A program made the translations under genes and the position numbers. From the NCBI GenBank assembly GCA_900545325.1, contig UQZE01000002.1:1-48500 (forward strand): a stretch of 48,500 nucleotides of DNA, written 5' to 3'. This DNA comes from an uncultured Eubacteriales bacterium (GTDB taxonomy: Bacteria > Bacillota > Clostridia > Christensenellales > Borkfalkiaceae). The notes under the pieces are model-generated. The model worked only from the letters and a program-made list of their open reading frames with translations. It made no database searches and was not told where the DNA came from. Numbering within the stretch: position 1 is the first letter of the stretch; every line of letters begins with the position of its first letter. Shown one piece after another: positions 22,116 to 29,741 of this stretch.

Positions 22116-22367
22116 TTACACGCTTTTCACGGTCTTGCCGTTGCTGAGCAGGATAAAAAATCCCGCGAACGAATCGAACGACAGCCCTGCGACCAACCGC
22201 TTTGCGATGGGAAAATAGCGCTTGTTTACCTTTACGCTCAGCCCGCAGCCGACATAGGCCTGCTTTGGCGTGTTGACGATTTCCGAAGGGATCCCCCTCT
22301 TCCTCAGTTCCTCTGCAAATTTGATCGTATGCGTGCGCGAGCGGAAAGCGATGATGACGTAATCCAT
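22116..22367 (-). CDS. DUF3343 domain protein
   Basis: An 83-residue protein with the DUF3343 pattern: DYVIIAFRSRTHTIKFAEELRKRGIPSEIVNTP, then VGCGLSVKVNKRYFPIAKRLV. The family is often encoded beside cysteine desulfurases and selenium- or sulfur-handling genes in Clostridia, and here a desulfurase gene is divergent next door. A sulfur- or selenium-transfer role is inferred from that context and the CG pair; the biochemistry is unknown. AAAAGGAGAAGGACTT precedes the ATG. Confidence 0.88.
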   Translation of the reverse strand: MDYVIIAFRSRTHTIKFAEELRKRGIPSEIVNTPKQAYVGCGLSVKVNKRYFPIAKRLVAGLSFDSFAGFFILLSNGKTVKSV

Positions 22368-22465
22368 AAGTCCTTCTCCTTTTGTTTCGGCATAACTTAT
22401 ACCGCCGCATAATACATTATATTGCAGAGAAAAACTCTATGTGAGAAAAAAGAAGAGGAAAAAGC

Positions 22466-23587
22466 ATGATTTATTTCGACAACGCCGCCACGGGCGGCTT
22501 CAAGGCCTCCGCGGTGCTCGACGCCGCCGTAACCACTTTAAAATATCTGAACGCCAACCCCGGCAGGAGCGGACACCGCCTGGCGCTTGCGGGCGCAAAG
22601 ACCGTGATCGGCGCGCGCATGGCGGTGCAGGAGCTGTTCAACGCCGAGGACGCCGACCGCGTAATCTTCACTAAAAACACCACGGAAGCGCTCAATCTGG
22701 CGCTTATCGGCACCGCGGAGGAGGACGGACATATCGTAACCACGGTATACGAGCACAACTCAGTGCTCCGCACGCTCACGCATTTAAAGGAGCGTTTCCG
22801 CATCGGCTACACCGTAACCGACGGAACGCCGGAGGCGATCGCCGCCGCAATGAAAAAAAACACCTATCTCGTCGCGGTAAATCACGTTTCCAACGTAACG
22901 GGCAGAGAGGCCGACGCCGCCGCCATAGGAAAGATCGCGCGGGAAAAGGGCGCCCTCTTTCTGCTCGACGCCGCGCAGAGCGCCGGGCATACCGATATCG
23001 ACATGCAGAAATACGGCGCCGACCTTTTGTGCGCCGCGGGGCATAAGGGCATAGGCGGCATTATGGGGAGCGGCGTGCTCGTTTTCAACAAAAAGACCGA
23101 AGTCCGCCCCGTGCTGTTCGGCGGAACGGGCACGGAATCCTTCAACACCTCCCAGCCGAAATTCTATCCCGAACGGCTGGAAAGCGGCACGCTGAACCTG
23201 CCCGCGATCGCCGCGCTCGGCGAGGCCGCCGCGTACATAAAGCCCAACATACGCATTTTCGGAGAAACGCTGACCACGCTGACGGAGGCGCTCGTTTCCG
23301 CGCTGGAAACCATACGCGGCGTACGCCTTTATTCACGACCAAACCGCTACGGCATCGTTTCCTTTGCGCTCGACGCCGCGCCGAGCGCGGCCGTGGCGGA
23401 TGTGCTTTCTTCGGAATACGACATCGCCGTACGCGGCGGTCTGCATTGCGCGCCCCTTGCGCACAAGGCGCTGGGCACGGCGGAAAACGGGCTCGTCCGC
23501 GCGAGCTTCGCTCCCCAGAATACGCTGAAAGAGGTTGCGGTTTTCGTAAAGGCAGTTTCGCGCATCGCCAATAACGGCCTATACTGA
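22466..23587 (+). CDS. Cysteine desulfurase family PLP enzyme (class V aminotransferase fold)
   Basis: A 373-residue PLP enzyme that releases sulfur from cysteine. It begins MIYFDNAATGGFKASAV. It shows EHNSVLRTL with the PLP-stacking His, AVNHVSNVTGREAD, LLDAAQSAGH with the PLP-binding Asp, and LLCAAGHKGIGGIMGSGVL, where Lys194 forms the Schiff base. RGGLHCAPLAHKALGT carries the catalytic Cys in the position of the SufS/CsdA-like group. AGAGGAAAAAGC precedes the ATG. No scaffold gene (sufU/iscU) follows. With the divergent DUF3343 gene it may form a small sulfur- or selenium-handling unit. Confidence 0.93.
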   Translation: MIYFDNAATGGFKASAVLDAAVTTLKYLNANPGRSGHRLALAGAKTVIGARMAVQELFNAEDADRVIFTKNTTEALNLALIGTAEEDGHIVTTVYEHNSVLRTLTHLKERFRIGYTVTDGTPEAIAAAMKKNTYLVAVNHVSNVTGREADAAAIGKIAREKGALFLLDAAQSAGHTDIDMQKYGADLLCAAGHKGIGGIMGSGVLVFNKKTEVRPVLFGGTGTESFNTSQPKFYPERLESGTLNLPAIAALGEAAAYIKPNIRIFGETLTTLTEALVSALETIRGVRLYSRPNRYGIVSFALDAAPSAAVADVLSSEYDIAVRGGLHCAPLAHKALGTAENGLVRASFAPQNTLKEVAVFVKAVSRIANNGLY

Positions 23588-23605
23588 AAAAGCCCCTTGC
23601 GGGGC
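23587..23605 (-). terminator. Short intrinsic terminator
   Basis: GCCCC (23592-23596) pairs with GGGGC (23601-23605) around a 4-base loop, with five T on the minus strand. It lies after the 93-residue protein gene and next to the desulfurase stop. The stem is short. Confidence 0.5.
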
Positions 23606-23609
23606 GGAT

Positions 23610-23891
23610 TCAGATATTTTTGAGCTGGGAAACGACCTTTTTTAAGTAAGCGCGCTTTTTATCGTCGAGCATGGGCGAGAGCATGGCGGCGAAACGGTCA
23701 ATGTCCTCGTTGCTGAGCGTGCCGTTCCTCTTGCCCTTTTCCGCCTCCTTGACGATGGCGCGCATGAGGTCGGCCTCCGAAGCGCCGTTGTATTTGCCCG
23801 CCAGCGAGCTGATCATATCCGCAAGGCTGCCGTTTTCCCCGCCTTTGCCGCTGTTGCCGCCGCCGTTGACGTAACTGTTGAAATCCTGCAT
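23610..23891 (-). CDS. Small helical protein of unknown function
   Basis: A 93-residue soluble protein. It starts MQDFNSYVNGGGNSGKGG, a Gly/Asn-rich flexible segment, followed by predicted helices SLADMISSLAGKYNG, EADLMRAIVKEAEKG and a Lys-rich C-terminal helix KKRAYLKKVVSQLKNI. AGGAGGAAGAAAA precedes the ATG. No motif is recognised. It is divergent from another small helical protein gene with about 100 bases between starts, so the two may share control. Confidence 0.8.
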   Translation of the reverse strand: MQDFNSYVNGGGNSGKGGENGSLADMISSLAGKYNGASEADLMRAIVKEAEKGKRNGTLSNEDIDRFAAMLSPMLDDKKRAYLKKVVSQLKNI

Positions 23892-23992
23892 TTTTCTTCC
23901 TCCTTTTCGAGCCGCAGATAAAACGCACTCAACTTATATTTATGCGAAACATATAATATATTGCTACTCCCGTCCGTTTCGGAGGAAAAAAT

Positions 23993-24286
23993 ATGGACAT
24001 CTTGCAATACATACTGCAAAATTTTTCGCAGAACGAAAATTTCAAAAAATTCGCGCCCGTGATCGAACTTGCCGTAAAAAACAATTTCGATCTAAAAAAA
24101 ATGCTGAACGGTCTGGACGTAAATACCCTGCTTCCCCTTTTATCCGCGCTTTTCGCCGCGCCCGCCGCGGCGGGCGCAAAGACCGCAGCCGTCAGAGCCG
24201 AAACGCCGCTCGCGCCCGTTTCATCCGTGGCGGACAGGGACATATCCTATTGCCTCAACCGCTATTTTTCGTCGGGAGCGAACTGA
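23993..24286 (+). CDS. Small helical protein of unknown function, divergent partner
   Basis: A 97-residue protein starting MDILQYILQNFSQNENFKKF. The N-terminal two thirds look helical (APVIELAVKNNFDLKKML, TLLPLLSALFAAP), then an Ala-rich linker and ISYCLNRYFSSGAN at the end. CGGAGGAAAAAAT before the ATG and TATAAT at about 23955 support expression. No family is recognised. It reads toward the AraC regulator gene, 43 bases away, but that gene has its own promoter. Confidence 0.75.
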   Translation: MDILQYILQNFSQNENFKKFAPVIELAVKNNFDLKKMLNGLDVNTLLPLLSALFAAPAAAGAKTAAVRAETPLAPVSSVADRDISYCLNRYFSSGAN

Positions 24287-24294
24287 AAATTTTA

Positions 24295-24323
24295 TAGACA
24301 AAACGGATTTTTCGTGCTACAAT
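24295..24323 (+). promoter_or_regulatory. Leaderless-type promoter of the AraC regulator
   Basis: TAGACA (24295-24300), a 17-base spacer and TACAAT (24318-24323), with exactly 6 bases (AGCGAT) before the ATG at 24330. No ribosome binding site is present. Confidence 0.7.
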
Positions 24324-24329
24324 AGCGAT

Positions 24330-25076
24330 ATGAACGGCATCACCTTCGCGGGAAAACAATTAAAGACTTTCAACGTGCTCGAACACGCGCACGAGGACTG
24401 GGAGCTGATCTGCTGCACGGGGGGCGGCGGCGAAATCCTCTGGCAGGGCGAAACCCTGCCCTACGCGGAAGGCGAAGTGCTGGTCATTCCGCCGCGCCTG
24501 CTCCATTGCAATTACAGCGACAAGGGCTTTACGAACATACACGTGCGCATGGAAAGGGACTGCACGCTGGCGGTAAACGGAGTGATCAAGATCGCGGACG
24601 ACGCCGAACGGCATATCAGGACCTGTTTCGAGGCGGCGTTTTATCACTTCAACGGCGAAAAGGACAAGCGTTCCCTGCTTCTTTCGGCTTACGGCAACCT
24701 CATAGCGAGCTACGTCGCTGCTTTCCGCGGGCGGAGCGAACTTTCCCCCGTAACCGAAAAGATCAAGGGCGATATCTTGAAAAACTTCCCCTCCGCGGAA
24801 TATCGGCTGGACGTATTTCTGCGTTCCCTTTCCTTCAACTACGACTATCTGCGCAAACTTTTCAAACGGGAAACGGGCGTAACGCCCCACGAATATCTGA
24901 CCGCCATGCGCATGCAGACGGCCGAAAAACTGCTTTCGGGCGACAATTTGTACAACGTTTCCGAAGTGGCGGAGATGTGCGGCTATTGCGAACCGCTCTA
25001 TTTTTCCCGCGTGTTCAAAAAGACGTACGGCGTTTCCCCGTTGTCTTACGCGAAGGGCCGCCGCCGCAAAAATTAA
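24330..25076 (+). CDS. AraC family transcriptional regulator with cupin domain
   Basis: A 248-residue regulator. The N-terminal cupin-like sensor (about 1-130) has HEDWELICCTGGGGEILWQG and EGEVLVIPPRLLHCN, the usual sugar-sensing fold. The C-terminal pair of helix-turn-helix motifs (about 150-245) has LDVFLRSLSFNYDYLRKLFKRETG and VSEVAEMCGYCEPLYFSRVFKKTYG, matching AraC/XylS. It converges on the kdgK-eda operon, so control of uronate or gluconate breakdown is a reasonable guess, not shown. The message is probably leaderless. Confidence 0.93.
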   Translation: MNGITFAGKQLKTFNVLEHAHEDWELICCTGGGGEILWQGETLPYAEGEVLVIPPRLLHCNYSDKGFTNIHVRMERDCTLAVNGVIKIADDAERHIRTCFEAAFYHFNGEKDKRSLLLSAYGNLIASYVAAFRGRSELSPVTEKIKGDILKNFPSAEYRLDVFLRSLSFNYDYLRKLFKRETGVTPHEYLTAMRMQTAEKLLSGDNLYNVSEVAEMCGYCEPLYFSRVFKKTYGVSPLSYAKGRRRKN

Positions 25077-25080
25077 ACGA

Positions 25081-25110
25081 AAACGCAGCGCGGCGCGCTG
25101 CGTTTTTTTC
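25081..25110. terminator. Terminator between araC-type gene and kdgK
   Basis: A 12-bp stem (25081-25092 with 25096-25107, loop GGC) with T on the plus strand and A on the left, ending the regulator gene and facing the kdgK stop. Confidence 0.88.
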
Positions 25111-25120
25111 TTCGTTTCGT

Positions 25121-26143
25121 TTATCTCTGCACTCTGCCCGAACCGTCGCCCGACATCAGCGTTTCCACCTCCGCGGCGCTCACCAGATTGACGTCGCCCT
25201 CGACGGTGTGTTTGAGCGCAGAGGCCGCCGCCGCGAATTCCAGCGCCTTTTTATGATCGCCGTACACGAGCAGGCCGTGGATCAGTCCGGCGGAAAACGA
25301 ATCGCCGCCGCCCACCCTGTCCACGATGCGGATATCGTAGCGGCGGGAACGGTAAAATTCCCTGCCGTCGTAGACGAGCGCGCTCCAGCCGTTGTCGCTG
25401 GCGGAGTAAGATTCCCGCAGACTGGTCGCGATACAGCTGAACCCGAATTTTTCCTTCATGCCGCGAAATACCTTTTCATAACCCGAAATATCCAGCGCGC
25501 CCGTTTTCACGTCCGTTCCCTCGGGCTTGAACCCGAGGCACTTTTCGGCGTCCTCTTCGTTGCCGATGCATACGTCCACGTACCGCATGAGATCGCTCAT
25601 GCAGGCCTGCGCTTCCGCGGGGGTCCACAGTTTTTTGCGGTAATTGAGATCTACCGACACCCTGACGCCTTTCGCCTTTGCCGCTTCGAGCGCGGCTTTC
25701 AGCACGGCCTGCGCCTTTTTGCCGAGCGCGGGCGTGATGCCCGTAAAGTGGAACCAATCGGCGTTGTCGAAAATCTTGTCGAAATCGAAATCGGAAACGT
25801 CCGCCTCCGCGATCGCGGAATGCGCGCGGTCGTAGATCACCTTGGACGGCCGCATAGACGCCCCCGTTTCCAGAAAATATATGCCTATCCTGTCGCCGCC
25901 GCGCGCGATATATTCGGTATGCACGCCGAATTCGCGCAGGCTGTTGACCGCGCTCTGCCCGATCTCGTGCGCGGGCAGTTTGCTTACGAAATACGCTTCG
26001 TGTCCGTAGTTTGCGAGCGATACCGCCACGTTTGCTTCTCCGCCGCCGTAACACACGTCGAAACTGCCGCTCTGCACGAATCTCTTATGACCGTTTGCGG
26101 AAAGGCGGAGCATGATCTCGCCCATCGTAACTATTTTTGCCAT
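25121..26143 (-). CDS. kdgK: 2-dehydro-3-deoxygluconokinase (PfkB family sugar kinase)
   Basis: A 340-residue PfkB-family kinase, most likely phosphorylating 2-keto-3-deoxygluconate to KDPG. The first signature is GGGEANVAVSLANYG, and the second is DRVGGGDSFSAGLIHGLLVYG with the catalytic Asp. FHFTGITPALG and VSVDLNYRKKLW agree with the KDG kinase subgroup. The start MAKIVTMGEIMLRLS is set by GGAGGGACGTC; the longer frame is rejected. It lies 11 bases downstream of the KDPG aldolase gene, the next enzyme in the pathway, which supports the substrate. Confidence 0.92.
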   Translation of the reverse strand: MAKIVTMGEIMLRLSANGHKRFVQSGSFDVCYGGGEANVAVSLANYGHEAYFVSKLPAHEIGQSAVNSLREFGVHTEYIARGGDRIGIYFLETGASMRPSKVIYDRAHSAIAEADVSDFDFDKIFDNADWFHFTGITPALGKKAQAVLKAALEAAKAKGVRVSVDLNYRKKLWTPAEAQACMSDLMRYVDVCIGNEEDAEKCLGFKPEGTDVKTGALDISGYEKVFRGMKEKFGFSCIATSLRESYSASDNGWSALVYDGREFYRSRRYDIRIVDRVGGGDSFSAGLIHGLLVYGDHKKALEFAAAASALKHTVEGDVNLVSAAEVETLMSGDGSGRVQR

Positions 26144-26154
26144 GACGTCCCTCC

Positions 26155-27123
26155 TTATTTCTGCACGAGATGTACGGCGAAACCGCACGCCTCGCCTTTC
26201 AGATAAACAGCCGTTTTCCTGCCGGACGCATCCGTTTTCCATGTGCTTTCGTCGACGGAATATCCGCGCTTTTCCAACTGGAAGACCGCGCGTTCGAGCG
26301 ACGAAGTTCCTATCGCGATATGACCGTTCCTGCCCGCGTGCGGCGTTTTCATAAATTCCGCCGCCCCGCCCGCGAACACGCTCGCGCCGCGATCGTCCGC
26401 AGGGAAACCGAAAGCCCTTGCGAAGAAATCCGCGCCCGCGGCCGCCTCGTCACCGCTTTCGCAGTTGACGCCGACATGGGCGAGGGAAAAGTCCAGCATC
26501 TTATCGACGGCGGCGCGGCAGAGGGCGGTGACGGACGACCATTTTTTCGCCTTGACCAGTTTATCCGGCACGATCCAGCTGCCGCCGCAGCACACCACCT
26601 TGCCGAACGAGAGATATTCCCCCAAATTGTTTTCGTTCACGCCGCCCGTCGGCATGAAGCGCACGGAAGAATAGGGCGCGGAAACCGCCTTGATATAAGG
26701 CAGGCCGCCCGCCTGTTCCGCGGGGAAAAATTTGACGAAGTCCAGCCCCAGTCCGAGCGCCCGCTCTATCTCCGAGCCGCTCGACACCCCCGGCGTGAAC
26801 GGCACGCCCGCGGCGAGGCAATGTTCCGCGACTTTGGGATTGAGTCCGGGCGCGACGCAGAACTTCGCCCCCGCCCCGACCGCCTTGTCTACCTGTTCTT
26901 CCGTCAGTACGGTGCCCGCCCCGATCAGCATGTCGGGAAAAGCGCCCGCCATGGCGGCGATGACCTTTTCCGCACCCGCGGCGCGGAACGTTACTTCCGC
27001 GGCGTAAATGCCGCCTTCCCGCAGGGCGTTTGCCAGGGGAACGGCGTCCTCTACGTTTTCCAGCTTGATAACGGGTATGACGCCCGTACGCCGCAACGCG
27101 GCGACGTAACTTTCAAAATCCAT
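26155..27123 (-). CDS. eda: KDPG aldolase with C-terminal VOC-like domain
   Basis: A 322-residue protein. Residues 1 to about 210 are a KDPG/KHG aldolase: GVIPVIKLENVEDAVPLA, GGIYAAEVTFRAAGAEKVI with the catalytic Glu, IGAGTVLTEEQVDKAVGAGAKFCVAPG, and LDFVKFFPAEQAGG with the Schiff-base Lys, then FMPTGGVNENNLGEYL. It splits KDPG to pyruvate and glyceraldehyde 3-phosphate. Residues about 215-322 (FSLAHVGVNCESGDEAAAGA to GFAVHLVQK) have the beta-alpha-beta-beta-beta look of a VOC/glyoxalase domain. A hairpin overlaps its ribosome binding site GAGGAA, which is separated from the ATG by seven T. Confidence 0.9.
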   Translation of the reverse strand: MDFESYVAALRRTGVIPVIKLENVEDAVPLANALREGGIYAAEVTFRAAGAEKVIAAMAGAFPDMLIGAGTVLTEEQVDKAVGAGAKFCVAPGLNPKVAEHCLAAGVPFTPGVSSGSEIERALGLGLDFVKFFPAEQAGGLPYIKAVSAPYSSVRFMPTGGVNENNLGEYLSFGKVVCCGGSWIVPDKLVKAKKWSSVTALCRAAVDKMLDFSLAHVGVNCESGDEAAAGADFFARAFGFPADDRGASVFAGGAAEFMKTPHAGRNGHIAIGTSSLERAVFQLEKRGYSVDESTWKTDASGRKTAVYLKGEACGFAVHLVQK

Positions 27124-27130
27124 AAAAAAA

Positions 27131-27161
27131 TTCCTCGAAATCTTCTTTCGAGGAAATTATA
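27131..27161 (-). promoter_or_regulatory. eda control element: -10 box and inverted repeat overlapping the ribosome binding site
   Basis: TTCCTCGAAA (27146-27155 read on the minus strand) and TTTCGAGGAA (27131-27140) form a perfect 10-bp inverted repeat with a 5-base centre. The 3' arm contains GAGGAA, the eda ribosome binding site, and TATAAT (27156-27161) lies directly upstream. A longer transcript would fold and hide the site; one starting at this -10 would not. Confidence 0.55.
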
Positions 27162-27223
27162 AACCCTGCCGGCCCGCACGCGTATGTCTTTTCCGCGCCG
27201 TTTTATGCACGATTCGGATATTT

Positions 27224-28207
27224 TTACAGCGCGCCTATGCTTTTGAATATCAGTATCGCGGCAAAGAGCGTGAATGCGGAAAGCACCGTCGTCCAGACGA
27301 CGAGCTGTCCCGCAAGCTCCGCGTCGCCCTCCATTTCTTTGGCCATGATAGCGCTCGAAACCGCGACGGGCGTGCCGAAGAGCGCAATGTACGAAGCGTA
27401 ATGCGCGCCCGAAAGGCCGGGAATACAGAAATACGCGACCGTCAGGAACAGCGCGGGCGCGAATACGACGCGCATGAACGTGCCGAACGCGATTTCCTTC
27501 CACAGCCTGCCGACGGCGGAAAACTCGAACTCGCCGCCCAGCATGATCAGACCGAACGGCGTGGCCATTTTCGCCACGTATTCTAACGCCGAGACGGCGA
27601 AGCCGATATCCGAAAGGCGGAAAGAAACGTCCGCCGCGACGAATATTTCCCGCACGCCGAGCACGCACACCGCGCACGCGATGCCGATGATGAGCGGGTT
27701 TTTCACGATGCCGAGCAAGACTTTTTTTACAGACGGTCTTTCCCCGCCCCCGCGGAACGCGGAAAGCGAAACGACGCCTAAAACATTGAATTCCGTGATG
27801 GCGAACGCCGAAAGCAGGCTGGCCGCCGCCGCGCCCTCCTCCCCGAACAGCGACATGGCAAGGGGCACGCCGATGATGGCGAAATTCGAGCGGAACACCG
27901 CTTGCAGCAGCACGCCCTTTTTCGCATTGTCCCTGACGAAGAGCGACACGCACAGAAACCCTATGAAAAACAGGGCGAGCACCGCGCCCGCGCCGTAGGC
28001 GATAAAAACCCAGTTGACGTCTTTCAACGATTCTATCGTATAAATATTGTAAAAGAGGAAAGCGGGCAGAAACACGCGGAAACACACCTTGTTCCCCACC
28101 GATAAAAATTCTTTGGTGAAAAGGCGTATCCTCTTTAAAAAATATCCGAGAAGAATGAGGAGCACGATCGGCAGGATCGCGTCCAGCGCGAAAAGCAGCG
28201 TATCCAT
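27224..28207 (-). CDS. AEC family transporter
   Basis: A 327-residue membrane protein of the auxin efflux carrier family, with about ten hydrophobic segments from residue 8 to 322. The start MDTLLFALDAILPIVLLILLGYFLKR matches family N-termini. Later segments FRSNFAIIGVPLAMSLFG and LFGTPVAVSSAIMAKEMEG carry the paired conserved motifs of the family. Members export or import organic acids such as malate; the substrate is unknown. The ATG is directly preceded by seven T and the serS terminator hairpin, with no clear ribosome binding site and no separate promoter. Confidence 0.85.
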   Translation of the reverse strand: MDTLLFALDAILPIVLLILLGYFLKRIRLFTKEFLSVGNKVCFRVFLPAFLFYNIYTIESLKDVNWVFIAYGAGAVLALFFIGFLCVSLFVRDNAKKGVLLQAVFRSNFAIIGVPLAMSLFGEEGAAAASLLSAFAITEFNVLGVVSLSAFRGGGERPSVKKVLLGIVKNPLIIGIACAVCVLGVREIFVAADVSFRLSDIGFAVSALEYVAKMATPFGLIMLGGEFEFSAVGRLWKEIAFGTFMRVVFAPALFLTVAYFCIPGLSGAHYASYIALFGTPVAVSSAIMAKEMEGDAELAGQLVVWTTVLSAFTLFAAILIFKSIGAL

Positions 28208-28251
28208 AAAAAAACGGCCGCCCCGCGTCCGAGGGACGGAAAAGGGCGGCC
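28208..28251 (-). terminator. serS terminator adjoining the AEC start codon
   Basis: GGCCGCCC (28244-28251 read on the minus strand) pairs with GGGCGGCC (28216-28223), with an inner stem CGTCC/GGACG around GAG. Seven T follow at 28208-28214 and run straight into the ATG at 28205-28207. Confidence 0.8.
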
Positions 28252-28260
28252 AAAACTCCT

Positions 28261-29541
28261 TTATCTTGCTATTTTATCCGCGCCGAGGAAGGGACGGAGC
28301 GCTTCGGGCACGGTAACGGATCCGTCGGCGTTCTGCATCTGTTCCACGAGCGCGGGGAACACGCGGCTGGTCGCCAGCCCCGAACCGTTGAGCGTGTGCA
28401 CGAATTCGGTCTTGCCCGTCTTGGCGTCGCGGTAGCGCGTGTTGTTCCTGCGCGCCTGATAGTCGTTGGCGTTGGACACGGAACTGACCTCCTTGTAAAT
28501 GCCCATGCTGGGGATCCACACTTCGATATCGTAAGTCCTCGCCATCGAGGCGGAACAATCCCCCGCCGCCAGCTTGCTGACGCGGAAATGGAGCCCCAGC
28601 TTGTCCATGAGCGAGGCGGCTTTGTTCACCAGCTCTTCAAAAGCCGCGCGGCTCGTTTCGGGTGTGGTGTACTGCACCATTTCCACCTTGTTGAACTGAT
28701 GTCCGCGGATCATGCCGCGCTCCTCCGCGCGGTACGAGCCAGCCTCCTTGCGGTAGCACGGCGTATAGGCGAAAAATTTCTTCGGGAGAGAGGCCTCGTC
28801 GAGGATTTCGCCCGCGTACATGTTGACGAGCGCCGTTTCCGCCGTAGGCAGCATGAACCGCCCCTTTTCCCTGCTCTCTTCGCCGTCTATCCAGTAAACT
28901 TCGTCCAAAAATTTGGGAAACTGCCCGGAACCGAAACCGCAGTTGTAGCCGAGCATATGCGGCGGCAGGATAAATTCGTAACCGTCTTTTAAGTGCTCGG
29001 AAACGAAAAAGTTCAAAAGCGCCCATTCGAGCCGCGCGCCCATGCCGCGGTACAGCCAATGGCCGCCGCCCGCGAGTTTGACGCCCCTTTCGTAATCGAT
29101 AAGGCCGAGCGAGGTGCAAAGATCCACGTGGTTTTTCGCCTTGAAACCGAATTCGGGCTTTTCGCCGTAAACCTTCACCACACGGTTGTTTTCCTTTTCT
29201 CCCGCAATGAGGTCGTCGTCGGGCAAATTCGGGAGCACGGCGATAAAGTCGAATATCTTCTTTTCGAGCGCGGCGATCTCTTTGTCCGCGCTTTCTATCT
29301 CGCCGCCGAGCGCGCGCATCTGCGCGAAGATCTGCGAAACGTCCTTTCCCTCTTTTTTCAGTTTGGGTATTTCAGCGGAGACCTTGTTCCTCTCCGCTTT
29401 CATTCTCTCTACGTCCGCAATGCGGGCGCGGCGTTCGCCGTCCCATGCCTTTACGTCTTTGAAATCGACGTTGCAGCCCTTTTTCGCCAGCGCCTTTTCC
29501 ACTTCTTCGGCGTTGCTCAATATCCGCTTTATATCCAGCAT
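28261..29541 (-). CDS. serS: Seryl-tRNA synthetase
   Basis: A 426-residue class II synthetase that charges tRNA-Ser and supplies Ser-tRNA for selenocysteine formation where present. The start MLDIKRILSNAEEV is fixed by AAAGGAAAGAGGAACG. An N-terminal coiled-coil arm (about 28-105) binds tRNA. The core has GARLEWALLNFF, FILPPHMLG, LPTAETALVNMYAGEIL, FAYTPCYRKEAGSYRAEERGMIRGHQFNKVE (motif 2 area) and NGSGLATSRVFPALVEQ with the motif 3 Arg. Length is normal. No T-box leader is visible upstream. Confidence 0.98.
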   Translation of the reverse strand: MLDIKRILSNAEEVEKALAKKGCNVDFKDVKAWDGERRARIADVERMKAERNKVSAEIPKLKKEGKDVSQIFAQMRALGGEIESADKEIAALEKKIFDFIAVLPNLPDDDLIAGEKENNRVVKVYGEKPEFGFKAKNHVDLCTSLGLIDYERGVKLAGGGHWLYRGMGARLEWALLNFFVSEHLKDGYEFILPPHMLGYNCGFGSGQFPKFLDEVYWIDGEESREKGRFMLPTAETALVNMYAGEILDEASLPKKFFAYTPCYRKEAGSYRAEERGMIRGHQFNKVEMVQYTTPETSRAAFEELVNKAASLMDKLGLHFRVSKLAAGDCSASMARTYDIEVWIPSMGIYKEVSSVSNANDYQARRNNTRYRDAKTGKTEFVHTLNGSGLATSRVFPALVEQMQNADGSVTVPEALRPFLGADKIAR

Positions 29542-29572
29542 CGTTCCTCTTTCCTTTTGTCTTGATAAAAAA

Positions 29573-29601
29573 AGTATACACCGTTTACGCCCGAAATGCA
29601 A
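29573..29601 (-). promoter_or_regulatory. Promoter of serS
   Basis: TTGCAT (29596-29601), a 17-base spacer and TATACT (29573-29578) on the minus strand. Confidence 0.8.
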
Positions 29602-29676
29602 GTTTTTTAGGCCGTTTCACCGCCGCCGCGGCGATTTTGTGCACGGTGCGCGGCAAACTCGTAAAAAATTTGTAAA

Positions 29677-29741
29677 ATTTTAACAAAGTGTAAAATAACA
29701 ACGTAAAAATATTTGTCAAATTCACATTTTAGTGTTAAAAT
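29677..29741 (+). promoter_or_regulatory. DeoR gene promoter with two operator-like inverted repeats
   Basis: The promoter is TTGTCA (29713-29718), a 17-base spacer and TAAAAT (29736-29741). ATTTTA-n8-TAAAAT (29677-29696) and ATTTTA-n4-TAAAAT (29726-29741) share AGTGT(T)AAAATA, starting 44 bases apart (four helical turns). The second site covers the -10 box, suggesting self-repression. Confidence 0.55.

Noticed and set aside
24506..26206. 566-codon plus-strand frame across the AraC gene and antisense to kdgK
   Set aside because: It crosses a strong terminator and an out-of-frame recognised regulator, and shows no known domain.
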